Positions 35,711 to 43,227 of a DNA stretch of 64,000 nucleotides are shown in pieces. The notes beneath the pieces are model-generated. The model made no database searches. It was not told the DNA's origin and saw only the letters and a program-made list of their open reading frames with translations. Every line of letters starts with the position of its first letter. Position 1 is the first letter of the stretch. Position numbers and translations under genes: made by a program. The stretch is from Halodesulfovibrio aestuarii DSM 17919 = ATCC 29578. Lineage in GTDB: Bacteria; Desulfobacterota; Desulfovibrionia; Desulfovibrionales; Desulfovibrionaceae. The stretch is from NCBI RefSeq assembly GCF_000384815.1, contig NZ_ARQF01000017.1, positions 121,874-185,873 on the forward strand. Direction: 5' to 3'.

Positions 35711-36556
35711 CTACAAATTCATAAGGAATTCTTCCGTAGCATCAATAATAGAACGCGGGGTTGAAGCACCGGCGGTGAGTCCTACTACTTTCATGCCTTT
35801 AAAATCCGAGGCAGAAAGTTCTTCCGGTCGTTCAACATGGAAGGTAAGGCACCCTTGTGCACGGGAAACATCCGCTAGCCTGCGGGTATTTCCGCTGCTG
35901 TAGCCTCCCACAACAACCATTGCATCCACTTTTTTTGCAAGTGCAATGGCTTCTTGTTGTCGTTCTCTTGTCGCATTGCAAATAGTATTAAGTACTTGAA
36001 GTCGCTCTGCCAGCTTTTCTTGAAGGTACTCATCTATTCGGGAAAATTCCTCTCTGTCCTGTGTAGTCTGCGCAGCGAGGCAATAGTCTATATCGGCAGA
36101 AAGTGGAAATTTCTTGAGCTCCTCAAGTGAATTAAACAAAAAGGCTCTGTCATCGGCATAACTCATCAGTCCACGCACTTCCGGATGGTCTTTTTCGCCG
36201 TATAAAAGAAGAAAGCACCCTTTGCCTATTATGTTGTAGATACCAAGCTGAGCGCGTTTAACCTTTGGACATGTTGCATCAACAACTTCTTTGCATGAGT
36301 CTGTTAATGTTGTTTCGGTTTCTCTGGGAATACCATGCGCACGGATAATAACACGTTCATCTTTATTTGCGTCATCTGCGTGTTCAAGGCAGCGTACATT
36401 CATATTTTTATATTGTTCAAGAACCTGAGGGTTATGAATGATTGGCCCCAGAGTCGCAATTTTTGCATCATTTTTTTCTACTTCTGCATCCAGTTTTTCC
36501 AACGCCAGTGAAACCCCGAAACAAAAGCCGGATGTTTTAGCCCTACGTACTTCCAT
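35711..36556 (-). CDS. ispH: 4-hydroxy-3-methylbut-2-enyl diphosphate reductase
   Basis: 281 residues. The three cluster cysteines are in SGFCFGVSLALEK, VDATCPKVKRAQ and NTICNATRERQQ. The substrate-binding motifs VVVGGYSSGNTRRLADV and GLTAGASTPRSIIDA follow. It makes IPP and DMAPP in the last step of the MEP isoprenoid pathway. It starts two bases after dus stops, and probably shares its transcript. Confidence 0.96.
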   Translation of the reverse strand: MEVRRAKTSGFCFGVSLALEKLDAEVEKNDAKIATLGPIIHNPQVLEQYKNMNVRCLEHADDANKDERVIIRAHGIPRETETTLTDSCKEVVDATCPKVKRAQLGIYNIIGKGCFLLLYGEKDHPEVRGLMSYADDRAFLFNSLEELKKFPLSADIDYCLAAQTTQDREEFSRIDEYLQEKLAERLQVLNTICNATRERQQEAIALAKKVDAMVVVGGYSSGNTRRLADVSRAQGCLTFHVERPEELSASDFKGMKVVGLTAGASTPRSIIDATEEFLMNL

Positions 36557-36558
36557 AC

Positions 36559-37590
36559 TTACTCCGATGTATTCTGCATGCTGATGGTTTCTGAGATGTT
36601 GTCCAGATCAACCGCTTCGCAGCGGGCAAAAAAATCTTCTATGACCGCATCAATCTGTTTCCAGCCTGCACATGTGGCGAGCTGCTGACGTAGGGCCTTT
36701 GCCCCTTTGAACAAGCGTACATAGCGTGGAACAAATGTCCGCATTTTAAAGAGGGCCGTACGTTCATTCGTGTATTCAAGGGCAAGCTCCTTGTGGCGTT
36801 GAATGAGATGCATGGTCTTGAGCGGATCAGGACGTTTGAGTGTTTCACCTTTGTAGAGCGTTGTGTACTCGTCAAAAATAGCAGGGTTGCCGATGGCACC
36901 GCGTGCGAACATAACAGATGCTGCACCGGTTTCTTTGACGCACCTCACACCGTCTTCAGGTTCCAGTAAGTCACCGCTGGCAATAACCGGAATAGAGACG
37001 GCCTCAACGACTTCTTTGATGGCAGACCAGCGCGCGTTTCCGGAAAATCCCTGTGCTGCAGTACGCGGATGCAGAGTAAGCCAGCCCGCACCAGCATCTT
37101 CAAGCCTGAGTGCAAGCTCTTTGTACACTTCCTGCTCGGAATCAACGCCGAGGCGGAACTTGAATCCTACTTTGCCCTTGCCGCCAATGCTGATCATTGC
37201 TTTGGCAACTTTGAGCGAGTTATCGAGGTCGCGCATCATGGAAGATCCACAGCCTTGTTTGAATACTTTGCGTACAGAGCAGCCCATATTCAAATCAAAC
37301 CATGTATAGCCGCCTTTTACCAGATACTCCATAGCATGCGACATGATGTCTGCATCATTCCCAAAGAGTTGGAAAATTGCAGGAGATTCTTTCTCTGTGG
37401 TTTCAAGCAGCTTACGGGTGCTATTGCCGTTGTAGTAAAGTCCTTTAGCGCTGACCATTTCCGAGCAGACAACAGACGCACCGAACTCCTTGCATAAGAG
37501 TCTGAAGCAAAGGTCTGAGTATCCGGCAAGGGGCGCAAGCCATGGACGGGCAGGGGTGATGTGTAACCCAGTATTATCAGTATACTGCAT
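36559..37590 (-). CDS. dus: tRNA-dihydrouridine synthase
   Basis: 343 residues of the Dus FMN-binding TIM-barrel family. The N-terminus WLAPLAGYSDLCFRLLCKEF and EMVSAKGL are typical. The catalytic-cysteine region is DLNMGCSVRKVFKQGCG, where the usual Pro after Cys is Ser. Later motifs are LTLHPRTAAQGFSGNARW and IPVIASGDLLEPEDG. It reduces uridine in tRNA D-loops. The specificity class (A, B or C) is not assigned with confidence. Confidence 0.92.
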   Translation of the reverse strand: MQYTDNTGLHITPARPWLAPLAGYSDLCFRLLCKEFGASVVCSEMVSAKGLYYNGNSTRKLLETTEKESPAIFQLFGNDADIMSHAMEYLVKGGYTWFDLNMGCSVRKVFKQGCGSSMMRDLDNSLKVAKAMISIGGKGKVGFKFRLGVDSEQEVYKELALRLEDAGAGWLTLHPRTAAQGFSGNARWSAIKEVVEAVSIPVIASGDLLEPEDGVRCVKETGAASVMFARGAIGNPAIFDEYTTLYKGETLKRPDPLKTMHLIQRHKELALEYTNERTALFKMRTFVPRYVRLFKGAKALRQQLATCAGWKQIDAVIEDFFARCEAVDLDNISETISMQNTSE

Positions 37591-37665
37591 AGATGTAGTA
37601 CCGTTTTGAAATTTTTATATTGCGAGCATTATACAGCCGTATCGCAAGGTGCTTTGTCATTCTGA

Positions 37666-38532
37666 TTAGGCGCGCAGATCCAGTCCCCTACGCTGTGTAG
37701 GTATTTCCTTGAAGATCAAAGAGAGGATGTCATGCGCTCCTGATGGTAAATCTGCGGTGCCAAGGCATTTGCAGGATGCGGAGTTAGCTCGAGAGGTGTT
37801 GTTACCTGCTTTACAATTTTTATCAAGCAGGAGGCGATAGGCGAATGAGATGGGATCGGCAGACAGGTTTACTTGACCCGCTGCAAGTACATGCTGTGCC
37901 CCTTGTAGTATTACACCTGCTGTGACGGTGCAAATACTGTTTTCCGGCTTGGAAATGAGCAGTTCTACGCCTTTTGCGGAGGGCATGAGCCAGGGCATGT
38001 AGTGAAACGTTCCGTGCCCTGAAGTCGAAACCATTTGCTGTACGCTGGAATGTAGTCGCATGACTCGGGTGAACTGGTCAAGGGCCATGGGAGTGTGTGT
38101 CAAAAAGGTAATGAGTGCTGTATGAGCTGCAGTGAAAGACGTATCGTCAGCAAGGTTGACTGAGCTCCACAGAGAATGGGACAGCAGAGTGTCAAGTTTA
38201 TCCCTCTCCGTTAGATATGAGCGGATATAGTCCCGAAGAAATACAGTCCCTCGTGGATCAGTACCGTGCTGAAGCTGGCGCAGCAGAATAGATGGTTCAA
38301 GGGAGAGCACAAGAAACTCGAGCCATTGTCCGGGGGCCGGCATGTTTTCCACTTGTGCGAGTAGTTCCATATCCCCAATGAGCACCCACGCAAAGCCTTC
38401 CTGCTCAATACGGAGCATTCTGCCTTTGAGAAGCTGTCCAACCTTCACCTTGCGCTTAAAGATAGCGCCTCGGCTGGTTGTAGTGGAGGACTGGCTGCCT
38501 CCATATGGATTGCTGTTGCGGGAAATGCGCAT
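37666..38532 (-). CDS. Hypothetical protein of the flagellar cluster, possible FliK-like domain
   Basis: 288 residues, not confidently recognised. The segment at about 30-90 (VGQLLKGRMLRIEQEGFAWV, LAQVENMPAPGQWLEFLVLS) resembles the small barrel at the start of FliK-like hook-length control proteins. The rest is mixed helical, with a cysteine pair (SCKCLG) and a loop near the C-terminus. It follows the DUF2802-like gene on the same strand by 62 bases, so a role in flagellar assembly is suggested by context only. The start has GGTGTTCC upstream and no strong ribosome site. Confidence 0.55.
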   Translation of the reverse strand: MRISRNSNPYGGSQSSTTTSRGAIFKRKVKVGQLLKGRMLRIEQEGFAWVLIGDMELLAQVENMPAPGQWLEFLVLSLEPSILLRQLQHGTDPRGTVFLRDYIRSYLTERDKLDTLLSHSLWSSVNLADDTSFTAAHTALITFLTHTPMALDQFTRVMRLHSSVQQMVSTSGHGTFHYMPWLMPSAKGVELLISKPENSICTVTAGVILQGAQHVLAAGQVNLSADPISFAYRLLLDKNCKAGNNTSRANSASCKCLGTADLPSGAHDILSLIFKEIPTQRRGLDLRA

Positions 38533-38594
38533 GGAACACCTGTGTCAGGTACAGTATGTACTGCGACTGGCAATGAACTGGGTTGCTTTGTCGC

Positions 38595-39011
38595 TTATTC
38601 AGCTTTCATAAGAATGAGTTCAACTTCATCAATGGAAAGGTTGGTTGCCTTGGCGAGCTGAGGAATTGTCTGCCCTTTCTTGCGGCCGGTTAAAATCAGT
38701 TCCCGTAAGAACTGGGGAGAGCGGCTGATAGCTTCTGCCTGCTCAAGGAGTGTGCGTAATTCCTGCGCACGTGATTCTAATTGCATTTCAAGTGCCTGAA
38801 GCTCTTGCTGGCGTCTTGCAAAGGAATCTACAATTTCCTGTTCAAGTTCAGCATTGAAATGCATTTTGGCAACTAATGATTCCTGCCCTGCCTGCATGGA
38901 TGTAAGAAGCACTTCGCTTTTGCGTAAACGCATATAAAATACGATAAGGAGAGCCAGTAACAGCAGCTCTGAGCCGCTGATAAAAAGCAAAATAAGCTGG
39001 GAGAATGTCAT
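38595..39011 (-). CDS. Membrane-anchored coiled-coil protein, DUF2802/SwrB-like
   Basis: 138 residues. One N-terminal transmembrane helix (LFISGSELLLLALLIVFYM) is followed by a long coiled coil (about 45-95). A C-terminal helix-turn-helix-like tail (RKKGQTIPQLAKATNLSIDE) is shared with DUF2802 proteins of flagellar loci and loosely with Bacillus SwrB. It may help assemble or activate the flagellar export gate. It begins two bases after the preceding gene stops, inside the flagellar operon. Confidence 0.7.
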   Translation of the reverse strand: MTFSQLILLFISGSELLLLALLIVFYMRLRKSEVLLTSMQAGQESLVAKMHFNAELEQEIVDSFARRQQELQALEMQLESRAQELRTLLEQAEAISRSPQFLRELILTGRKKGQTIPQLAKATNLSIDEVELILMKAE

Positions 39012-39013
39012 TG

Positions 39014-39343
39014 TTATACTTTGGTATCTATAATTTTGCCTTGCCAGGCGCTTTCAGACGTAGGTTTGGTCTCAACGTCTTGTTCAGGCGCTGTTGTGTG
39101 TCTGGAATCGGAGGAAAGGTGTTGGTTTTGTTGTTGTCCGTGGCCGTCTTCATCAACATCAAGATGAGTCTGTTCAGCGGATTGTGTCTCAGTCACATGC
39201 TCTCGGGCGAGTTCGCCCCCCCTGCGTGCTGCATCGCGCGCAGTAGCCTGCTGTCGTTCAGGGCGTGACTTTTCCTGCTCTGCAATTTTTTGAACACGCC
39301 CCATCTGCTGGAGTATTAAAGGGATTTCAGTTTCAATGGACAT
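39014..39343 (-). CDS. Small polar protein of the flagellar cluster
   Basis: 109 residues, highly charged and Gln/Glu-rich (QQQNQHLSSDSRHTTAPEQD), predicted disordered, with a short helix at the N-terminus (MSIETEIPLILQQMGRVQKI). No family recognised. It sits between the FliL-like gene and the DUF2802-like gene with 2-base gaps on both sides, so it is certainly co-translated. The position suggests an accessory of flagellar assembly. Confidence 0.65.
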   Translation of the reverse strand: MSIETEIPLILQQMGRVQKIAEQEKSRPERQQATARDAARRGGELAREHVTETQSAEQTHLDVDEDGHGQQQNQHLSSDSRHTTAPEQDVETKPTSESAWQGKIIDTKV

Positions 39344-39345
39344 AA

Positions 39346-40026
39346 CTATTTTACCAAATAGTTTTCAATAAAGACGTCCTTGAACTGACCATTCCCCATA
39401 TACTGGTTAACAACTGTCAACAAGTCAGATTTGAGCAGCTGCACATTTTCTTTATCAGAAAGAAACTTAAGGTCTTTGTTTCGCAGGTAATAGAAAATTG
39501 CATCACGAAGTGTCACTTTTTTGTTCTTAGCTTCCCACGCGAGTTTTTCATTATCTGTGAACACGGCAAACTTGCAGACAAGGAAACGAATATCCTTTTT
39601 TGAGTCGCGCTGTTCAACCCAGAAAGGCTCCCAAGTGACGTCGAACTTATCCTTCTGGACAATAGGTGGTGTGTCGTATTTGCCTTTTTCTTTCTTAACA
39701 ATACGCTTAACAGGTCTCGGGGTATCTTTAGGTTGAAGCATGTTCCAGCCTAACGCAATAAGAGCGATGACAAGCAGACCGATGCCGCCGAACATGAGCT
39801 TGCGCTTACGTTTACGCACCGCTTCAGGGTCTGTTTCTACCTCAGAGGAAGAGAAAGAATCGGCATTAGTGGACGTGGAGTTGTCAAGGGGCTGTTCTTC
39901 GTCCTCGTCTTCGTCTTCCATCAAAAACGGCGCATCATCAAGATCAAGTTCAACCTTGTCATCTTTTGTAGGCGTCATGGTGTCTGGTGTAGCAAGAGTA
40001 TCCACGTCTAATTGAGCCTTTGTCAT
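39346..40026 (-). CDS. FliL-like flagellar basal-body protein
   Basis: 226 residues. A long acidic cytoplasmic N-terminus (LMEDEDEDEEQPLDNSTSTN) leads to a basic stretch RKRKRKLMFGG and one transmembrane helix (GIGLLVIALIALGWNML). A periplasmic domain follows, whose end (TLRDAIFYYLRNKDLKFLSD, then VVNQYMGNGQFKDVFIENYL) has the FliL pattern. FliL rings the stator and stabilises motility. The acidic N-terminal extension is longer than usual. It lies 136 bases downstream of cheY, so it may have its own promoter in that gap. Confidence 0.7.
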   Translation of the reverse strand: MTKAQLDVDTLATPDTMTPTKDDKVELDLDDAPFLMEDEDEDEEQPLDNSTSTNADSFSSSEVETDPEAVRKRKRKLMFGGIGLLVIALIALGWNMLQPKDTPRPVKRIVKKEKGKYDTPPIVQKDKFDVTWEPFWVEQRDSKKDIRFLVCKFAVFTDNEKLAWEAKNKKVTLRDAIFYYLRNKDLKFLSDKENVQLLKSDLLTVVNQYMGNGQFKDVFIENYLVK

Positions 40027-40162
40027 ATATTACCTGTCCTGCGTTTGGTGGGGCATACCACTAAAACAAGGCAATCCGGCAGAGGAAGACGACAAGCGCT
40101 TTATACGGCATGTTGTGGTTTTCCTAAACCGGATGCATTATTTTTATGAGCAGTAAGAACAG

Positions 40163-40543
40163 TTACGGGAAAATCTTGTCGATTTTCTGCTTCATAATTT
40201 CTGCTGTGAACGGCTTTACCACATAGTTGGATACTTTGGCCTGAACAGCTTCAATAATGTTTTCCTGCTGTGCTTCTGCCGTAACCATCAAAAAAGGCAG
40301 GTCTGCAAATTCTTCACTGCTGCGAACTTTTCTAAGCAGTTCAATACCTGTCATTTGCGGCATGTTCCAGTCAGAAATAACAAATTCGATACGGTCTTTG
40401 TTAAGAACTTCCCATGCCGTCGTTCCATCATCTGCTTCAACAATGTTAGTGAAGCCAAGTTGACGAAGAATGTTTTTAACAATTCGTCTCATAGTAGAAA
40501 AATCGTCTACAACAAGAACACGCATATTAGGATCAAAGCCCAT
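40163..40543 (-). CDS. cheY: CheY chemotaxis response regulator
   Basis: 126 residues, receiver only. D13 and D14 form the acidic pocket (VLVVDDFSTMRRI), D58 is the phospho-acceptor (VISDWNMPQMTG), Thr and Lys are in MVTAEAQ and YVVKPFTAE. Position directly after fliA in a flagellar operon fits the motor-binding CheY. The start has GGAGTC upstream. Confidence 0.95.
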   Translation of the reverse strand: MGFDPNMRVLVVDDFSTMRRIVKNILRQLGFTNIVEADDGTTAWEVLNKDRIEFVISDWNMPQMTGIELLRKVRSSEEFADLPFLMVTAEAQQENIIEAVQAKVSNYVVKPFTAEIMKQKIDKIFP

Positions 40544-40561
40544 AATAGACTCCTTAAGTCT

Positions 40562-41359
40562 TTATAATCCGCTGTCTTTTCCATGCATTGCATAAAAATT
40601 ATTACGCAATTTAAGTAGTGCCTGAGAATGCAATTGCGAAATGCGACCCTCAGTTACACCCATAACCTCTGCTGCTTCACGCATATTTAGATCATCGCTA
40701 TAGTAGAGGGACAATACCAATTTCTCTCTAGGAGTCAATTGCTCAACCAGCTGTGAAATCTGGTGTAATGTTTCTTTAGAAGCAGTCTTTTTGAAAGGCT
40801 GACTGTCTGCATCACTCATCTCATCGGCAGAAATGCTGTCTTGTATTAGATCTAAATTGAGACAAAGTTGACTTTGCAGTGCAACAAGTCCTTCACGGAC
40901 TCCGGCTTTATCAAGGCCTGTTGCTTGTTGCAGTTCATCTTCGGTGGCAGCACGTCCCTTGTCGTTCTCCACCTGTTGCATGGCTTCTTCAATTTGTCTT
41001 ACGCGTTGGCGTAAGCTTCTAGGGAACCAGTCAAGGCGTCGTAATTCGTCAAGCATTGCGCCGCGAATGCGGTTTTCTGCGTAGGTATCGAATTTGATGC
41101 CCATTTCCGGCTTAAACTTGCCCAGCGATTCCATAAGCCCAAGCGTACCCGCGCTGATAAGTTCTCCAAGCTCCACATTTTTAGGGAGCTTTACTTTCAG
41201 ACGGGATGCAAGATACCGAACCTTAGGCGCATAGTGACGGACCACGTTTTCTTGTTCGCGGTCGGTCATGACGCCCCAGGCCTTCTCGCCGGACTCCAAT
41301 AGCTTCCAGGCGTTAGTGCTGGAAGAGGAGTTTTTTCCAGAAAAACTTGATATTTCCAT
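40562..41359 (-). CDS. fliA: Flagellar sigma factor sigma-28
   Basis: 265 residues from ATG 41359. Region 2 is GELISAGTLGLMESLGKFKP, FDTYAENRIRGAMLDELRRL and DWFPRSLRQR. Region 4 is LTPREKLVLSLYYSDDLNMR with EVMGVTEGRISQLHSQALLK. It directs transcription of late flagellar and chemotaxis genes. The ATG used overlaps flhG by 47 bases and lacks a clear ribosome site, so translation is probably coupled to flhG. An ATG at 41269 preceded by GGGG is an alternative that would remove 30 residues. The open frame extends further upstream inside flhG, but those residues are not sigma-like. Confidence 0.92.
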   Translation of the reverse strand: MEISSFSGKNSSSSTNAWKLLESGEKAWGVMTDREQENVVRHYAPKVRYLASRLKVKLPKNVELGELISAGTLGLMESLGKFKPEMGIKFDTYAENRIRGAMLDELRRLDWFPRSLRQRVRQIEEAMQQVENDKGRAATEDELQQATGLDKAGVREGLVALQSQLCLNLDLIQDSISADEMSDADSQPFKKTASKETLHQISQLVEQLTPREKLVLSLYYSDDLNMREAAEVMGVTEGRISQLHSQALLKLRNNFYAMHGKDSGL

Positions 41360-42128
41360 CAAGGTTCGCAGATATTTCCCAAGTTTGAATCTTATCTGCA
41401 AGTTTGCCGATAGCTTCGCAAACAGGAGCAGTGGGATTCTGTTGACAAACAGGACGTTGAGCCACAATAGCTTTACGTACGGCAGGATCTTGCGGCAGGT
41501 AGCCGGCATAATCCAAAGAAACTCCAGACAGGAAGTGGTCACAGGCTGAGTACAGACGGACGAACATTTCTCTTGCTGCTTTTTCAGAAGCAGCCATGTT
41601 CACAACAACTTTAAAGTGCTCAACTCCGTGGTTCAGCTTCATGACTTTAATGAGGGAGTATGCATCGGTCAATGATGTAGGTTCTGCTGTAAGCACTACA
41701 ATGCGTTCCTGTACTGCAAGATTGAAGTACAAGACGTTGTCATTAATGCCTGCACCGGTATCCACAATAAGAAAATCTACCTTATCTTCAAGGCTGTCCA
41801 TTGACTCGAGCAGGTCAAGTTTTTGGCCGGTGGAAAGCGTGAGCATTTCACCAATGCCGGAAGATGCAGGAAGAATATCAAACCCGTACGGGGTCGAATA
41901 CAGAATGTCGGAAAGGGCAACCCCTTCGCTGAATAGGTGAAAGAGATTCTGCTCAGGTGTAAGTCCAAGCAAAACGTCTACGTTTGCGAGTCCTAAGTCT
42001 GCATCCAACAAAACAACACGCTTACCCTTTTGCGCTAATGTGTACGCAAGGTTAACGGATAGGTTTGTTTTGCCTACTCCTCCTTTACCGGAGGTTACAG
42101 ACAGGACAAGAGGAAGGTTGCCACTCAT
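41313..42128 (-). CDS. flhG: FlhG (FleN/YlxH) MinD-like flagellar number regulator
   Basis: 271 residues. The deviant Walker A is VTSGKGGVGKTNLSVNLAYT, then LLDADLGLANVDVLLGLTP and VDFLIVDTGAGINDNVLYFN. It is a P-loop ATPase partnered with FlhF in setting flagellar number and position. No N-terminal activation peptide is obvious. It lies 24 bases downstream of flhF and overlaps fliA. Confidence 0.94.
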   Translation of the reverse strand: MSGNLPLVLSVTSGKGGVGKTNLSVNLAYTLAQKGKRVVLLDADLGLANVDVLLGLTPEQNLFHLFSEGVALSDILYSTPYGFDILPASSGIGEMLTLSTGQKLDLLESMDSLEDKVDFLIVDTGAGINDNVLYFNLAVQERIVVLTAEPTSLTDAYSLIKVMKLNHGVEHFKVVVNMAASEKAAREMFVRLYSACDHFLSGVSLDYAGYLPQDPAVRKAIVAQRPVCQQNPTAPVCEAIGKLADKIQTWEISANLDGNIKFFWKKLLFQH

Positions 42129-42152
42129 GGTTCTATTATCTCCAATATGCCC

Positions 42153-43226
42153 TTAGGCATTCTGGTGAATTGTATATTCGCCGGGAAGCTGGTTTTTAAA
42201 AATAAGTCTCCAAAGCATTACATCTTTAGCCGGAACAAGTGTGCCCTTAAGTCCGGCGCCGTAAGAGAATGCTGAAATTGGAAGTCCCGTGGAGACAGCT
42301 GTGTTGATTATCGTTCCGAATGTACAAGCTTCATCGATCTTAGTCCAGACAATGCTGCCACCCTTTACTGCGCGGTATTTTTCCAGTGTTGCGGTAAGTT
42401 GTTTACTACTTGCCGTTGGTGAAAGCACTCTATGGAAAGAATTTTCACGGATAGCTTGCAATCCGAAGTGTTCAACTTGCTCTTTAAATGAATCACGTAA
42501 CCCTAATCCCGGCATGTCGATAATGATTCGGTCATAACTTTTTGCAGCATCGCGTATGGTATTTGCGAATGTTATGCTGTCACGAATTTCGTAATAACCC
42601 ATGTCGCAAAGCTGTGCGTAGTGCCGTAACAATAATCTGCCGTTACCCCGAGCGCAATCTGCATTGATAAAACAGATACGCATCGATTGATTTTGTTTAC
42701 GCAATTCCAGTGCCATACGAACTGCAGCACTGGTTTTACCTGCACCGAAAGGGCCGACAAAAGTGTGAACACGACCTTTCCACTCATTTCCCCAAGGCTT
42801 GAACGTGATCAGGTCACCAAGCGGGCCAAGAATAGACATGCCGGCATCACTTTTAAGCGGGCGTACAAGGCGAAGAATTACGGTATCGTCAATATCATGG
42901 CGCTGGAGGTGTTCCAGTGCAAGACGCTGGCGCGGAGAAAGCTTGTGCAGTTGGAGGCGAGGTTTAACGAGTTCCGCAATGTACTCTTTAATTTCTGACC
43001 ACTCTTCATGCCAGCGGCTCCAGCCGGAAGGCGCTGCATATTCCTGAGTTTCAGCTTCCTGAATTTCATCCACCGCATGTTCTACGCCGGCAGTAATCTG
43101 GCACCAGCGGCTGTCCGCATCTCTGCCTTCCTGTTTAGAAAGAATTACTGCTTCTTCACCCATTTCCTGTTTGATCTGAGCGAGTACGGACCGTGTTGTC
43201 TGTCCTGAGAATGTTTTTACCTGCAT
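42153..43226 (-). CDS. flhF: FlhF, SRP-type GTPase for flagellar placement
   Basis: 357 residues. The N-terminus MQVKTFSGQTTRSVLAQIKQ is typical of FlhF. The GTPase core has P-loop VGPFGAGKTSAAVRMALEL, FINADCARGNGRLL, DRIIIDMPGLGLRD in place of DTAG, and WTKIDEACTFGTIINTAVST. It recruits the first flagellar components to the pole. It begins one base after the flhA stop. Confidence 0.93.
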   Translation of the reverse strand: MQVKTFSGQTTRSVLAQIKQEMGEEAVILSKQEGRDADSRWCQITAGVEHAVDEIQEAETQEYAAPSGWSRWHEEWSEIKEYIAELVKPRLQLHKLSPRQRLALEHLQRHDIDDTVILRLVRPLKSDAGMSILGPLGDLITFKPWGNEWKGRVHTFVGPFGAGKTSAAVRMALELRKQNQSMRICFINADCARGNGRLLLRHYAQLCDMGYYEIRDSITFANTIRDAAKSYDRIIIDMPGLGLRDSFKEQVEHFGLQAIRENSFHRVLSPTASSKQLTATLEKYRAVKGGSIVWTKIDEACTFGTIINTAVSTGLPISAFSYGAGLKGTLVPAKDVMLWRLIFKNQLPGEYTIHQNA

Positions 43227-43227
43227 A

